Shown here in pieces: positions 1 through 6,763 of a stretch of 22,452 nt of DNA. How positions within the stretch are numbered: position 1 is the stretch's first letter; each line of letters begins with the position of its first letter. The position numbers and the translations under genes were made by a program. Below the pieces are notes generated by a model that was given only the letters and a program-made list of their open reading frames with translations, ran no database searches and was not told where the DNA came from. This stretch comes from CAYNEO01 sp964396245 (GTDB lineage: Bacteria; Zixibacteria; MSB-5A5; GN15; FEB-12), in assembly GCA_964396245.1 (NCBI GenBank), contig CAYNEO010000057.1, positions 1 through 22,452 on the forward strand. Reading direction: 5' to 3'.

Positions 1-36
1 TGGCTATCATCTGCCGGAAAAAAGGAAACAAAACGC

Positions 37-51
37 AACATACCGTATGTT
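37..51. promoter_or_regulatory. Perfect 7+1+7 palindrome upstream of the octaheme cytochrome gene
   Basis: The sequence reads AACATAC-C-GTATGTT, a perfect dyad with 7-bp arms and a single central base. It lies about 155 bp upstream of the cytochrome start codon. This is the size and form of a dimeric regulator's operator. No regulator can be named, and the gene to its left is outside the window, so the site could belong to that gene instead. Confidence 0.4.
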
Positions 52-164
52 CTTGTATTGTAACGAGCTTTGTGTGGGTGCAACCTGGATTGAGTTTAGA
101 TCCTTCACGGCACAATCAACTGCCGACAAATTCCGTCTGTGTCACTCAAGGTTTTGGCAACAAA

Positions 165-180
165 TGTGAAGAAATTCACA
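165..180. promoter_or_regulatory. Crp/Fnr-family-like operator TGTGA-N6-TCACA
   Basis: TGTGAAGAAATTCACA is an exact match to the TGTGA-N6-TCACA half-site arrangement recognised by Crp-type members of the Crp/Fnr family. It ends 25 nt before the ATG at 206, just ahead of the ribosome binding site AGGAAGGTGAG (193-203). A weak promoter can be drawn around it: TTGGCA at 154-159, a 17-nt spacer, and CACAAT at 177-182. The palindrome would then sit between -35 and -10, a position typical of repression. A second perfect copy lies in front of nuoA at 18175-18190. The dyad could also form a 6-bp RNA stem. Confidence 0.6.
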
Positions 181-205
181 ATCTCTTCACGCAGGAAGGT
201 GAGTA

Positions 206-2083
206 ATGATTAAGACACTATTGATTATCGCTGTCCTCGCCATCGTTGGTGTGGCGGTCGGATACGCCGTCTGGCCGGATATAATAAACCACATGCTCCC
301 CGAAGGGAATCGACCGATCGAGGTCACGTTCACTTCCGAAAAGGTAACTCCGGAGCAGTTTAATAGCATCGCTGCTGAACTCAGAGCCGAGTACGGACAG
401 GAATTCCCTCATATCCAGAGATTTCGGGAGGCCGGTATATATCAGTACGACGGCCCGCAAACCTGTCTCGGCTGTCACAAAGAAGTCAAGTTCACGGATC
501 ACGCGACCGGTAAGGAGGTTAAGGAAAATCTGATGGACAACCTGATTGGATCGGCGCACTACCGTTTCTATACGACTTCCCACCCGAACGTATTCGGGTT
601 CAACGGCGAAGTAACCGGTGAATTTCGAATGGGCAAGATTGACCGCGCGTGCCCTTTGCCCGGTTCGTTTGCCATGACGGCGTGGGCCAGTCCCGTTGTT
701 CTGAAATCGGGCGATACGCTGTCTGAAGGTTGTGGTCAGTGCCACATCGGGGGTGAACCGACAGCGCCGATGGGCTCGATGATGCCCGGCTACAGGGTCA
801 GCGACGATGAAAAAAACGCGATCGATTGTCTGATTTGTCACTCGGTCTCCTATGACATGAATCACAAGCAGATCGTCAGGAACCGAAACGGGGAGTGGTC
901 ATGGGGACAGGATCGGTCAATCCGTGCCGCGATCGCGGTCACCCGACCAATCTCGCAGGCCTGCCTGCGCTGTCATCAGCACGATTTTGGCGGTGACAAA
1001 TACATAGACAGCGCCGACATGTCGTACATGGAGAGCCTCACCCATAGCGGGACCGATCGTCCGCGCGTGAAACACCCCGGGAGCAAGCGTGGCACGCCCT
1101 TCAGTCCGTCATGGGATGTCCACGCCGCCGCAGGTCTCAACTGCATTGACTGTCATGCGACCGAGGGTCACCGTATCGCCAACGGCACCCACACCACCAC
1201 CCTGATGGCCAACGATCTTCCGGGTGTGGAAGTGGCCTGTGAGAATTGTCACACGGCGACGCCGCACTCCGAATCCGAGTACGCCGATTTTCTCAACGAT
1301 CATGTTGAGAACATCGCCTGCCAGACCTGCCATATTCCGTCGTTGCAGGCTGACAACGTGACAAAAAGGGATTTTTCCAGGCCGACGTTCGAGGAGGATC
1401 CGGGTATCTGGATATATACCGACGTCGAGAAAGAAAACGAGCCCGGCAAGGGCATTGCCTATGTCTGGTGGAACGGCGACGGAACCTTCCTTGGAAACCC
1501 CATCGGTGACAACCCGAACGGGAAAAACCTCTATCGCTTCTACCGGCCGACGCATGTCTGGCCTGAATACAAGAACTTTGACTACGCCGGCTGGTACGAG
1601 AAGGTCATGCGTCCGATTGCCAAAAAAGGACGCCCCTCAAAGATCTATGGAATGAAGAGATTCAACGGTCGGCAGCACATCGACCTGCAAAACATGGGAC
1701 CGTTCGGCGGTATGTACCTGCCGTACGACCTCCCCGTGTACTACACTTCCGGCAATCCGGACAGCGCCGCTGCAGCCGAAATGCATCACCCCATGATGAA
1801 AATGATGTACGGTTGGCTGTTCAAAGAATATATCATGAACAGCTTCATGGGTTATATGGATGTCGATGGTTGGAACACGGCGGCGTACAGGGACGCCGAG
1901 GTCCTGAAGGATGTGGAGCCGCGATGGATTCCACAGGATGCCAGTATCGAAATCAGTCACGCTATTCGGAAGAAAGGCGCTCTCACGTGCGAAAATTGCC
2001 ATTCTCAAAACAGCGTACTGGACTTCAAAGCTCTTGGTTATGACGATGACGAAGCTCAGTCATTGCAGGAATCACGTTTCTGA
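206..2083 (+). CDS. Membrane-anchored octaheme c-type cytochrome, tetrathionate/nitrite reductase (OTR)-like
   Basis: A 625-aa multiheme cytochrome c, expected to be periplasmic and tethered by an uncleaved N-terminal helix (residues 3-22). Eight CXXCH motifs are visible, beginning at C87, C176, C208, C253, C313, C345, C372 and C595. The last is isolated near the C-terminus after about 220 residues without a heme motif that are rich in aromatics, Gly and Met. Heme number, the early spacing and the 'EKNAIDCLICH' stretch resemble the octaheme tetrathionate reductase family, which reduces tetrathionate, nitrite or hydroxylamine in vitro. There is no NrfA-type CXXCK motif. The ATG is preceded by AGGAAGGTGAG. 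The gene stands alone, with its own control region and terminator, so no electron donor can be assigned from neighbours. The multiheme cytochrome call is firm; the substrate is inference. Confidence 0.85.
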   Translation: MIKTLLIIAVLAIVGVAVGYAVWPDIINHMLPEGNRPIEVTFTSEKVTPEQFNSIAAELRAEYGQEFPHIQRFREAGIYQYDGPQTCLGCHKEVKFTDHATGKEVKENLMDNLIGSAHYRFYTTSHPNVFGFNGEVTGEFRMGKIDRACPLPGSFAMTAWASPVVLKSGDTLSEGCGQCHIGGEPTAPMGSMMPGYRVSDDEKNAIDCLICHSVSYDMNHKQIVRNRNGEWSWGQDRSIRAAIAVTRPISQACLRCHQHDFGGDKYIDSADMSYMESLTHSGTDRPRVKHPGSKRGTPFSPSWDVHAAAGLNCIDCHATEGHRIANGTHTTTLMANDLPGVEVACENCHTATPHSESEYADFLNDHVENIACQTCHIPSLQADNVTKRDFSRPTFEEDPGIWIYTDVEKENEPGKGIAYVWWNGDGTFLGNPIGDNPNGKNLYRFYRPTHVWPEYKNFDYAGWYEKVMRPIAKKGRPSKIYGMKRFNGRQHIDLQNMGPFGGMYLPYDLPVYYTSGNPDSAAAAEMHHPMMKMMYGWLFKEYIMNSFMGYMDVDGWNTAAYRDAEVLKDVEPRWIPQDASIEISHAIRKKGALTCENCHSQNSVLDFKALGYDDDEAQSLQESRF

Positions 2084-2114
2084 TTTCGGTCCTGAAGCGA
2101 TAAGTATGAACCAT

Positions 2115-2152
2115 AAGGAGGCTGACTCATTGGAATCAGCCTCCTTTCGTTT
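2115..2152 (+). terminator. Rho-independent terminator after the octaheme cytochrome gene
   Basis: Stem AAGGAGGCTGA (2115-2125) pairs with TCAGCCTCCTT (2136-2146) around a 10-nt loop and is followed by TCGTTT. It sits 31 nt after the cytochrome stop codon. The M55 gene ends at 2185 on the opposite strand, so the same stem may stop that transcript too, although the minus-strand T-run is poor. Confidence 0.8.
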
Positions 2153-2184
2153 GCCTGACGGGAAATCTCTGGCGCTACTCTCGC

Positions 2185-3318
2185 CTAGTTCGAACCAAAA
2201 TACAGCCGTTCCGGTTTGGGAGACGGCGGTTGGGATTGCTCCTCGGCTTTTCCCTCTCCCGACGCGGCCTCGCGCCATGATTGAAAGACGGCTTCCTTGA
2301 ATTGACTCCACGCATCCTGACCCTGTTGCAGGAACAGCCCGGCGGCAATATCGTAATAGCCCGACTGTGCCGCCGCAAGTAGACCTCGCATGCCGTCGTA
2401 CGCCTCGCTGAAATCGGCCGCTGCGAAAGTCACGGACTGATCGTGGTAGTCAATACCGGGGACTTTCGACAGAATACTCAAGTCGGCAGGGGGTTGCACT
2501 CTGAGGGTCGCGGTGATCGGCGAAGTTAGCTCGACCGCTTTGCTTCTGTCTATGTTTTCCACTGCTCTGTGAGCCGCCTGACGCATCTGTTTATGCACGC
2601 TGTCAACCGGATACAGAATCGCGTCGTCGATCCCTTTCGCCTTCTTGACCGTCACGTACTCGAGCCAATCCATCCAGGCCAGTTGTTCGGCAAGCTTATC
2701 ATCGCCGGTCACCAGGATTAGCGGTATGCCTCTGCGACCCCATGAATAGGCGAGGATTTCCGATTCGTTCACCGACATCCCGTTGAAAATCCAGTCGGTG
2801 CCGAGGTTGATTGTATGTTCGGCAAATCCGCCGCCGCCGGTTTTCGAATGCATCGCCACCGCCACGACAGCATCGTAGTTGTTATCCTCCAGCAGGTCGA
2901 CGTAGGAGTCAAACTTATGATTCTTGTAGAGCATCCGCGCGCGAGCGTCCATCTCTTCAAGAAGGATATCGGGTTCGGGATTAAAGCTCCCGTGGGCATC
3001 GACCACTACGACGGAGTCGGCGCCTCCGGCAAAGAGGCCGTCGATGACTGCATTAACATCGTTGGTGAGCAGTTCCCTGGCCTCAAAGTATTCGGGTCTC
3101 GGATAATCGATAGAGGTTATGATATTCTGCCCCGCGAGGCCTTCCATATCATAGTAGAGCAGGATCTTGATCACGGCATCACCGTCGGCTGACCGGTTGA
3201 TAATTCGCCGTTTAGCCGTATCGTCGTCGCCGATTGCAGCCGCCCGAAAACAAAAGAAAACCAGCAGGAGTAATATCGATACACCGCCGGCGTGTGAGAG
3301 ATGTTTCTTCAAATCCAT
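2185..3318 (-). CDS. Exported M55-family metallopeptidase (D-aminopeptidase DppA-like)
   Basis: A 377-aa protein with the M55 (DppA) fold signature. The zinc-binding pattern is visible as D57-x-E59 in DMEG, H109 in DAHG, H157 and H168, and E185 in the NG-x-x-VNE stretch before 'LVTGDD'. DppA enzymes are zinc D-amino peptidases that cleave D-Ala-containing peptides such as cell-wall fragments. Unlike cytoplasmic DppA, this protein begins with a basic stretch and hydrophobic core (residues 13-28, ending in FRAAA), a likely signal peptide. It is also longer than the roughly 270-aa family norm, with an extra C-terminal region ending in a low-complexity Glu/Pro/Ser tail. The start is supported by GAGGAA 4 nt upstream (plus-strand 3322-3327). 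It is monocistronic as far as can be seen. Confidence 0.8.
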   Translation of the reverse strand: MDLKKHLSHAGGVSILLLLVFFCFRAAAIGDDDTAKRRIINRSADGDAVIKILLYYDMEGLAGQNIITSIDYPRPEYFEARELLTNDVNAVIDGLFAGGADSVVVVDAHGSFNPEPDILLEEMDARARMLYKNHKFDSYVDLLEDNNYDAVVAVAMHSKTGGGGFAEHTINLGTDWIFNGMSVNESEILAYSWGRRGIPLILVTGDDKLAEQLAWMDWLEYVTVKKAKGIDDAILYPVDSVHKQMRQAAHRAVENIDRSKAVELTSPITATLRVQPPADLSILSKVPGIDYHDQSVTFAAADFSEAYDGMRGLLAAAQSGYYDIAAGLFLQQGQDAWSQFKEAVFQSWREAASGEGKAEEQSQPPSPKPERLYFGSN

Positions 3319-3436
3319 TTCTTCCTCGGATCAACATGAGGGTAGTTGGTTATCTATATGACCGAGTTTCAGGGCTGAAAGTTGCACTATCTCAGCAGGA
3401 CGAAATGCGTTGCCTCCGACCGGTTCAGCGGCAAAA

Positions 3437-3477
3437 GTCGGTCTGGCAGCACGCCTGCGTCTCATTCACAGACCGAC
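3437..3477. repeat. 9-bp perfect inverted repeat with a nested stem
   Basis: GTCGGTCTG (3437-3445) is exactly complementary to CAGACCGAC (3469-3477). Directly inside the left arm, GCAG (3446-3449) can pair with CTGC (3455-3458), giving a stacked 13-bp stem with a 10-nt bulge on one side. No T-run follows, so it is not a classical terminator. It lies 119-159 bp upstream of the M55 start and about 300 bp upstream of the other divergent gene. It could be an operator or a structured leader. Confidence 0.45.
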
Positions 3478-3714
3478 CCCCCCCAGCATGGTATCATCTC
3501 TCCACATATCTTTATTTTCTCGACAAATCAGGCATACGAGATTATATTTCCTCTATGTCGATCTGATTCAACGAGGTCGCTACTTCTCCACTATTGACTC
3601 CATCCGTTGAACGACAAGGAAAATCCACCAGGCTTGCCCGACACACAGCGGGTCTAAGTCTGACAACGACCTGAAGACTGTCCGCGTTTCCCAACACGAC
3701 TTCCGCACTCCGTA

Positions 3715-3727
3715 GACCGTCACGGTC
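3715..3727. promoter_or_regulatory. Short perfect palindrome upstream of the VGIG-repeat gene
   Basis: GACCGT-C-ACGGTC, 6-bp arms with one central base, ends 43 nt before the ATG at 3771. Its placement fits an operator or a small leader hairpin. The length is near what chance gives, so confidence is low. Confidence 0.3.
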
Positions 3728-3770
3728 AACGCGGTGATAGAAGCAGAAGTATTAATGCAGGAGAACAATC

Positions 3771-5435
3771 ATGAATACAACCCGACCAACGCTGATTATC
3801 ATGTTGGCCACGCTCCTGTTTGTGGCCGCCGTTTCCGCCGACGTACCTCACTTGATCAGTTATCAGGGGCGCCTGATGGACTCGGACGGCAGTTCCGTGG
3901 CCGATGGTGACTACAACCTGACATTTCAGATATTCGAACACAACCCGCCTCTGTTGGGCGAAACCGCGCTCTGGTCAAGCGGCGTCCAATCAGTCACGGT
4001 AACCGACGGCCTCTTTACCTATTATCTGGGCTCCCATGTCCCTCTGCCACCGTCTGTATTCACCGATACCGCCGTGGAGAGTCACTACGTGAGGGTTCTT
4101 GTTCAAGGTGTGATGCTGGCCGGGCAGGGCGTTCGGATGGTCACGGCTCCGTTCGCCTTCAAAGCGGTATCGGCCGACACCGCCGCCTACGCCTACGCCG
4201 GCCCGGGTGGTGGTTCGGCATCCGGATGGGTTGATGACGGTTCGGTAGTAAGACTGGAGTCCGGCGCTGACCGGGTTGGAATCGGCACCGCGTCACCGAG
4301 CGAGCCGCTGGTGGTTGGGGGAGACCTGGGAAGTTTCCCCGAAGCAAACTACGTTGTTTCATGCAACCCCGACTTCGAAGGTTTCAGCGGCTACAAGCTC
4401 GGGTTCAATGCCGATAACCACGCCACCCTGCAATGGTACGGCGATGGTGACCAGCTTCGATTCCACATTCGAGCCATGGGAACCACCTACAACAACAATC
4501 TCATCTTGCGAGCCGGTAACGTGGGGATAGGCGTTGATTACCCCACGGAGAACCTGGTGGTGGGACGGGATCTTGGCTCCTTCAACGGCAATCGGATTGT
4601 AGTCGGAGGCAGTGCTCCGACCGATTATGCCGGCCTCATAATGGGTGAGGATGGCGACAACCGGGCTTTCCTGACGTGGAGCATCGACGGTAATTATTTC
4701 GACATAGGCATCGAGGATGAAGGGACTCAGTGGAGTCAGATGATCAAACTGCAAAGCGGCGAGGTCAGCGTCGGGGTCGGCTCCGGCAACTCATCGGTAA
4801 AATTGCCCAACAACTCGGTATCCAGCCAGGAGATTCTCGACGAGGCCGGTGTCAATGTGCACTATAACGAATCCCCGGTCACAGTGTATCATGGTCAGCC
4901 CATCGCGAGTGCAACCACCTATTTCCCCGGCCCGGGTTACGCCCTGGTAGTAGCCACGGCCAACTGGTATCCGAAAGCCACCGAGCATACGGTGGACGTA
5001 AACCTGAGCATCTCGGAACGCACCGATGTCCTGGGTGATCCTGCCTACCGATACAATTTCACGGCGGGCAGTCACACTCACAACCTTTCGTCCACGATCC
5101 ACGACGTTATAGAGATTGACTCTGCCGGAGCAAAGACTCTCTATCTGATGATGGCCTACTGGGAAACTGCGGAGAATACCACCACCACGGCTACCGGCCA
5201 GATAAGTGTTCTCTATGTCCCGACTTCCTACGGTTCTATTGTCCTTCCGCCTCCCGGTGGCGCCGAAGCAACAATCTCGGGCGAAGACGAGGCAATACCT
5301 CAACGGCCCGACTTCGAACAGCTTGTCGCCGAACGGGTCCAGGCTGAGACTAGCGTTCTCCGCGCCGATTTTGAGCGCCGGTTGCAGGCTCTGCGAGAGG
5401 AATTCCAAAAACGACTGGAAGGACTGAGCCAATGA
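3771..5435 (+). CDS. Secreted VGIG-repeat protein with C-terminal coiled coil
   Basis: A 554-aa exported protein with a signal peptide (cleavage likely after VSA, residue 23). It opens with the 'ISYQGRL' motif and a beta-rich domain (residues 28-130), as in many secreted proteins of FCB-group bacteria. Residues 169-340 hold two repeats of about 82 residues, marked by VGIG at 169, VGIG at 251 and VGVG at 334. The first two markers are followed by 'P-x-E-x-LVVG-x-DLGSF'. Similar 'VGIG' units occur in tail-fibre-like and adhesin-like fibrous proteins. Residues 345-500 look like a beta-sandwich. Residues 510-554 form a charged heptad-like helix, probably an oligomerisation coiled coil. No S74-type autoproteolytic chaperone domain is present. 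The ribosome site AGGAGA precedes the ATG. It is followed immediately by the dockerin-like gene, probably in one operon. A surface or structural role is inference. Confidence 0.65.
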   Translation: MNTTRPTLIIMLATLLFVAAVSADVPHLISYQGRLMDSDGSSVADGDYNLTFQIFEHNPPLLGETALWSSGVQSVTVTDGLFTYYLGSHVPLPPSVFTDTAVESHYVRVLVQGVMLAGQGVRMVTAPFAFKAVSADTAAYAYAGPGGGSASGWVDDGSVVRLESGADRVGIGTASPSEPLVVGGDLGSFPEANYVVSCNPDFEGFSGYKLGFNADNHATLQWYGDGDQLRFHIRAMGTTYNNNLILRAGNVGIGVDYPTENLVVGRDLGSFNGNRIVVGGSAPTDYAGLIMGEDGDNRAFLTWSIDGNYFDIGIEDEGTQWSQMIKLQSGEVSVGVGSGNSSVKLPNNSVSSQEILDEAGVNVHYNESPVTVYHGQPIASATTYFPGPGYALVVATANWYPKATEHTVDVNLSISERTDVLGDPAYRYNFTAGSHTHNLSSTIHDVIEIDSAGAKTLYLMMAYWETAENTTTTATGQISVLYVPTSYGSIVLPPPGGAEATISGEDEAIPQRPDFEQLVAERVQAETSVLRADFERRLQALREEFQKRLEGLSQ

Positions 5436-5479
5436 AAAAGACCAAATCGAAGACTGAGTATAGATTCGGAGGGCAAGCG

Positions 5480-6025
5480 ATGAACCGTGCGAAAATTCTC
5501 TTGATAGGGCTGCTGGCGCTTTGTTACTCCGCCTGCCCGGCTCTGGCCGACCCGATTCTCGCTGAAATCGAGCCGGTACCCGATACGATCATCGATTCCG
5601 GGTCACAACAGGCCGAGCAGGGAGGGGTCCATTGGTCCGTGCTTGCCTCGGGCGGCGGCCAGGGAAATGTGGGCGAGTACCTTCTCGGGGCCACAATCGG
5701 TCAGCCGTGCGTCGGCAAGACCACGATCGGCACGATCACTTTGAATGCGGGTTTCTGGCAGGATTTCGGTTCGGGTAGTCAAGACTGCTGCGGTCGATAC
5801 ACGGGCGGAGAAACCGGCAATACCGACTGCGACGTCGAGGGAAAACGGACACTATCCGATGTCACGACCCTCATTGCCAGCATCTACGTAACGCACAACC
5901 CCCTTTGCTGCACAGCCAACGGCAATGTTGACGGCGACTCCGAAGCGCAGCTGACCCTGAATGACATTATGCGGCTGATCGACAATATTTATATTAATCA
6001 TACACCCTGCGCGTCCTGCCCGTAA
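5480..6025 (+). CDS. Secreted Cys-rich protein with duplicated dockerin-type calcium-binding motif
   Basis: A 181-aa protein. I place the start at 5480 because GGAGGG lies 6 nt upstream and because it gives a clean signal peptide (cleavage after ALA, residue 23). An earlier in-frame ATG at 5432 overlaps the upstream stop by 4 nt but adds a charged 16-aa leader. The middle (residues 50-93) carries the SGGGQGN...LLGATIGQP...GFWQDF motif common in secreted FCB-group proteins. The C-terminal 80 residues hold two copies of a dockerin-like helix-loop: GNTDCD...LSDVTTLIASIYV and GNVDGD...LNDIMRLIDNIYI. CC pairs and a final Cys pair flank them. Dockerin repeats bind calcium and partner domains, and in these bacteria such tails may anchor or sort proteins. 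No cohesin gene is visible. It is co-directional with the preceding secreted protein. Confidence 0.65.
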   Translation: MNRAKILLIGLLALCYSACPALADPILAEIEPVPDTIIDSGSQQAEQGGVHWSVLASGGGQGNVGEYLLGATIGQPCVGKTTIGTITLNAGFWQDFGSGSQDCCGRYTGGETGNTDCDVEGKRTLSDVTTLIASIYVTHNPLCCTANGNVDGDSEAQLTLNDIMRLIDNIYINHTPCASCP

Positions 6026-6386
6026 GGTTCATGTGAACACACCGCATGCAGTAAGGGCCCCTGCCCGCCCAGGTTTGTGCAACGGTCCACCGGGTAGTCG
6101 CTCCCGGTCTGAAACTGACTGACCACCTCTCCTGGCCGTACGCCGACCCGGAACAGCATACCCGTACCTGACGTTAATATAAACAACCACAATCACCTAA
6201 CGTGGCCGGTGGACAAAACCCCGGCGGCACAGGTTACCGTGCGTCTCACCAGTGTAGAAATCTCCCCGGGAAAAACGGACGTTGTCTAAAATTGTTGACC
6301 GGGTACCGATGACCGCTCATGCGCGGAAATCCCGCCACATCCTTCTAACGACGCTTTTTTCGTTCGAAGGACAGAAAGGAAGAGAT
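6026..6386. other. Intergenic region (361 bp) upstream of the EncFtn gene
   Basis: No gene is supported. An in-frame upstream ATG at 6282 would extend the ferritin by 35 residues that match nothing in the family and lack a ribosome site. The region contains a small dyad just after the preceding stop (GTTCA-TG-TGAAC, 6027-6038) and the stem-loop at 6341-6370. No Fur-box-like sequence and no convincing sigma-70 promoter were found. Confidence 0.5.
6341..6370 (+). promoter_or_regulatory. Leader stem-loop next to the EncFtn ribosome binding site
   Basis: CCTTCTAACG (6341-6350) pairs with CGTTCGAAGG (6361-6370) at 9 of 10 positions. The 10-nt loop ACGCTTTTTT carries the T-run, so this is not a terminator. 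The stem ends 5 nt before the ribosome site AAGGAAGAG (6377-6384). It could control translation or message stability of the ferritin. Confidence 0.4.
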
Positions 6387-6689
6387 ATGAACGACTACCA
6401 CGAATCACCTGAAGCAATGACTGCCGAGGATCGGAATTTTACCCGCGCCCTGGCAAGTTTGAAAGAAGAGATCGATGCCATCAACTGGTACCACCAGCGC
6501 ATCGCTGCCTCCAATGACGCCGAACTTAAGGCCATCCTCGCTCACAACCGAGATGAGGAAATGGAACACGCCTGCATGGCGCTCGAGTGGCTCCGTCGAA
6601 ATATGAAAGGCTGGAATGATGCTTTGAGAACATATCTGTTCACCGAGGGCGAGATCACCCGCCTCGAAGAAAAGGCAAAAGATGCCTAG
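6387..6689 (+). CDS. Encapsulated-ferritin-type ferroxidase (EncFtn family), 100 aa
   Basis: A two-helix ferritin-like protein of the EncFtn family, which assembles as an annular decamer, oxidises Fe(II) and normally feeds iron into an encapsulin shell. The core 'ILAHNRDEEMEHA' and 'LRTYLFTEG' is nearly that of Rhodospirillum rubrum EncFtn. The ferroxidase residues match by alignment: E28, W34, Y35, E58, H61. The start at 6387 is fixed by AAGGAAGAG just upstream and by family length. After TEG the protein has only a 12-residue Glu/Lys tail (EITRLEEKAKDA). I see no encapsulin-targeting peptide of the GSL-R/K type, and no shell gene in the window. The shell may be distant, or the protein may work without one. 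It ends at a terminator shared with the convergent antiporter gene. Confidence 0.87.
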   Translation: MNDYHESPEAMTAEDRNFTRALASLKEEIDAINWYHQRIAASNDAELKAILAHNRDEEMEHACMALEWLRRNMKGWNDALRTYLFTEGEITRLEEKAKDA

Positions 6690-6710
6690 GAACCGGTGGT
6701 AACCATACGC

Positions 6711-6740
6711 AAAAAGGCCGGTCATCAGACCGGCCTTTTT
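6711..6740. terminator. Bidirectional terminator between the EncFtn and antiporter genes
   Basis: AAAAAGGCCGGTC (6711-6723), loop ATCA, GACCGGCCTTTTT (6728-6740): a perfect 13-bp stem with A-run and T-run on either side. It lies between the ferritin stop (6689) and the antiporter stop (6764, minus) and can serve both convergent genes. Confidence 0.93.
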
Positions 6741-6763
6741 CTATCTTTCTCAGTTCAACAGCA

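Larger units (their letters stand above)
3319..3770. other. Divergent intergenic region (452 bp) between the M55 gene and the VGIG-repeat protein gene
   Basis: No convincing gene lies here; the short open frames lack ribosome binding sites and family likeness. The region holds a long inverted repeat (3437-3477), a run of eight C residues (3477-3484) and a short perfect palindrome (3715-3727). Both flanking genes must be promoted from here, but no convincing -35/-10 pair was found. Confidence 0.5.

Noticed and set aside
3477..3484. Run of eight C residues as a phase-variation tract
   Set aside because: It is intergenic, over 150 bp from the nearest start codon and not positioned in a promoter spacer, so no switch can be argued.
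6287..6312. Sigma-28-like TAAA...ACCGATGA upstream of EncFtn
   Set aside because: Only 6 of 8 matches in the -10, a 14-nt gap, and no functional reason for flagellar control of a ferritin.
6282..6386. 35-residue N-terminal extension of the EncFtn protein
   Set aside because: No ribosome site at 6282, no family likeness, and it would run through the leader stem-loop. The ATG at 6387 has AAGGAAGAG upstream.
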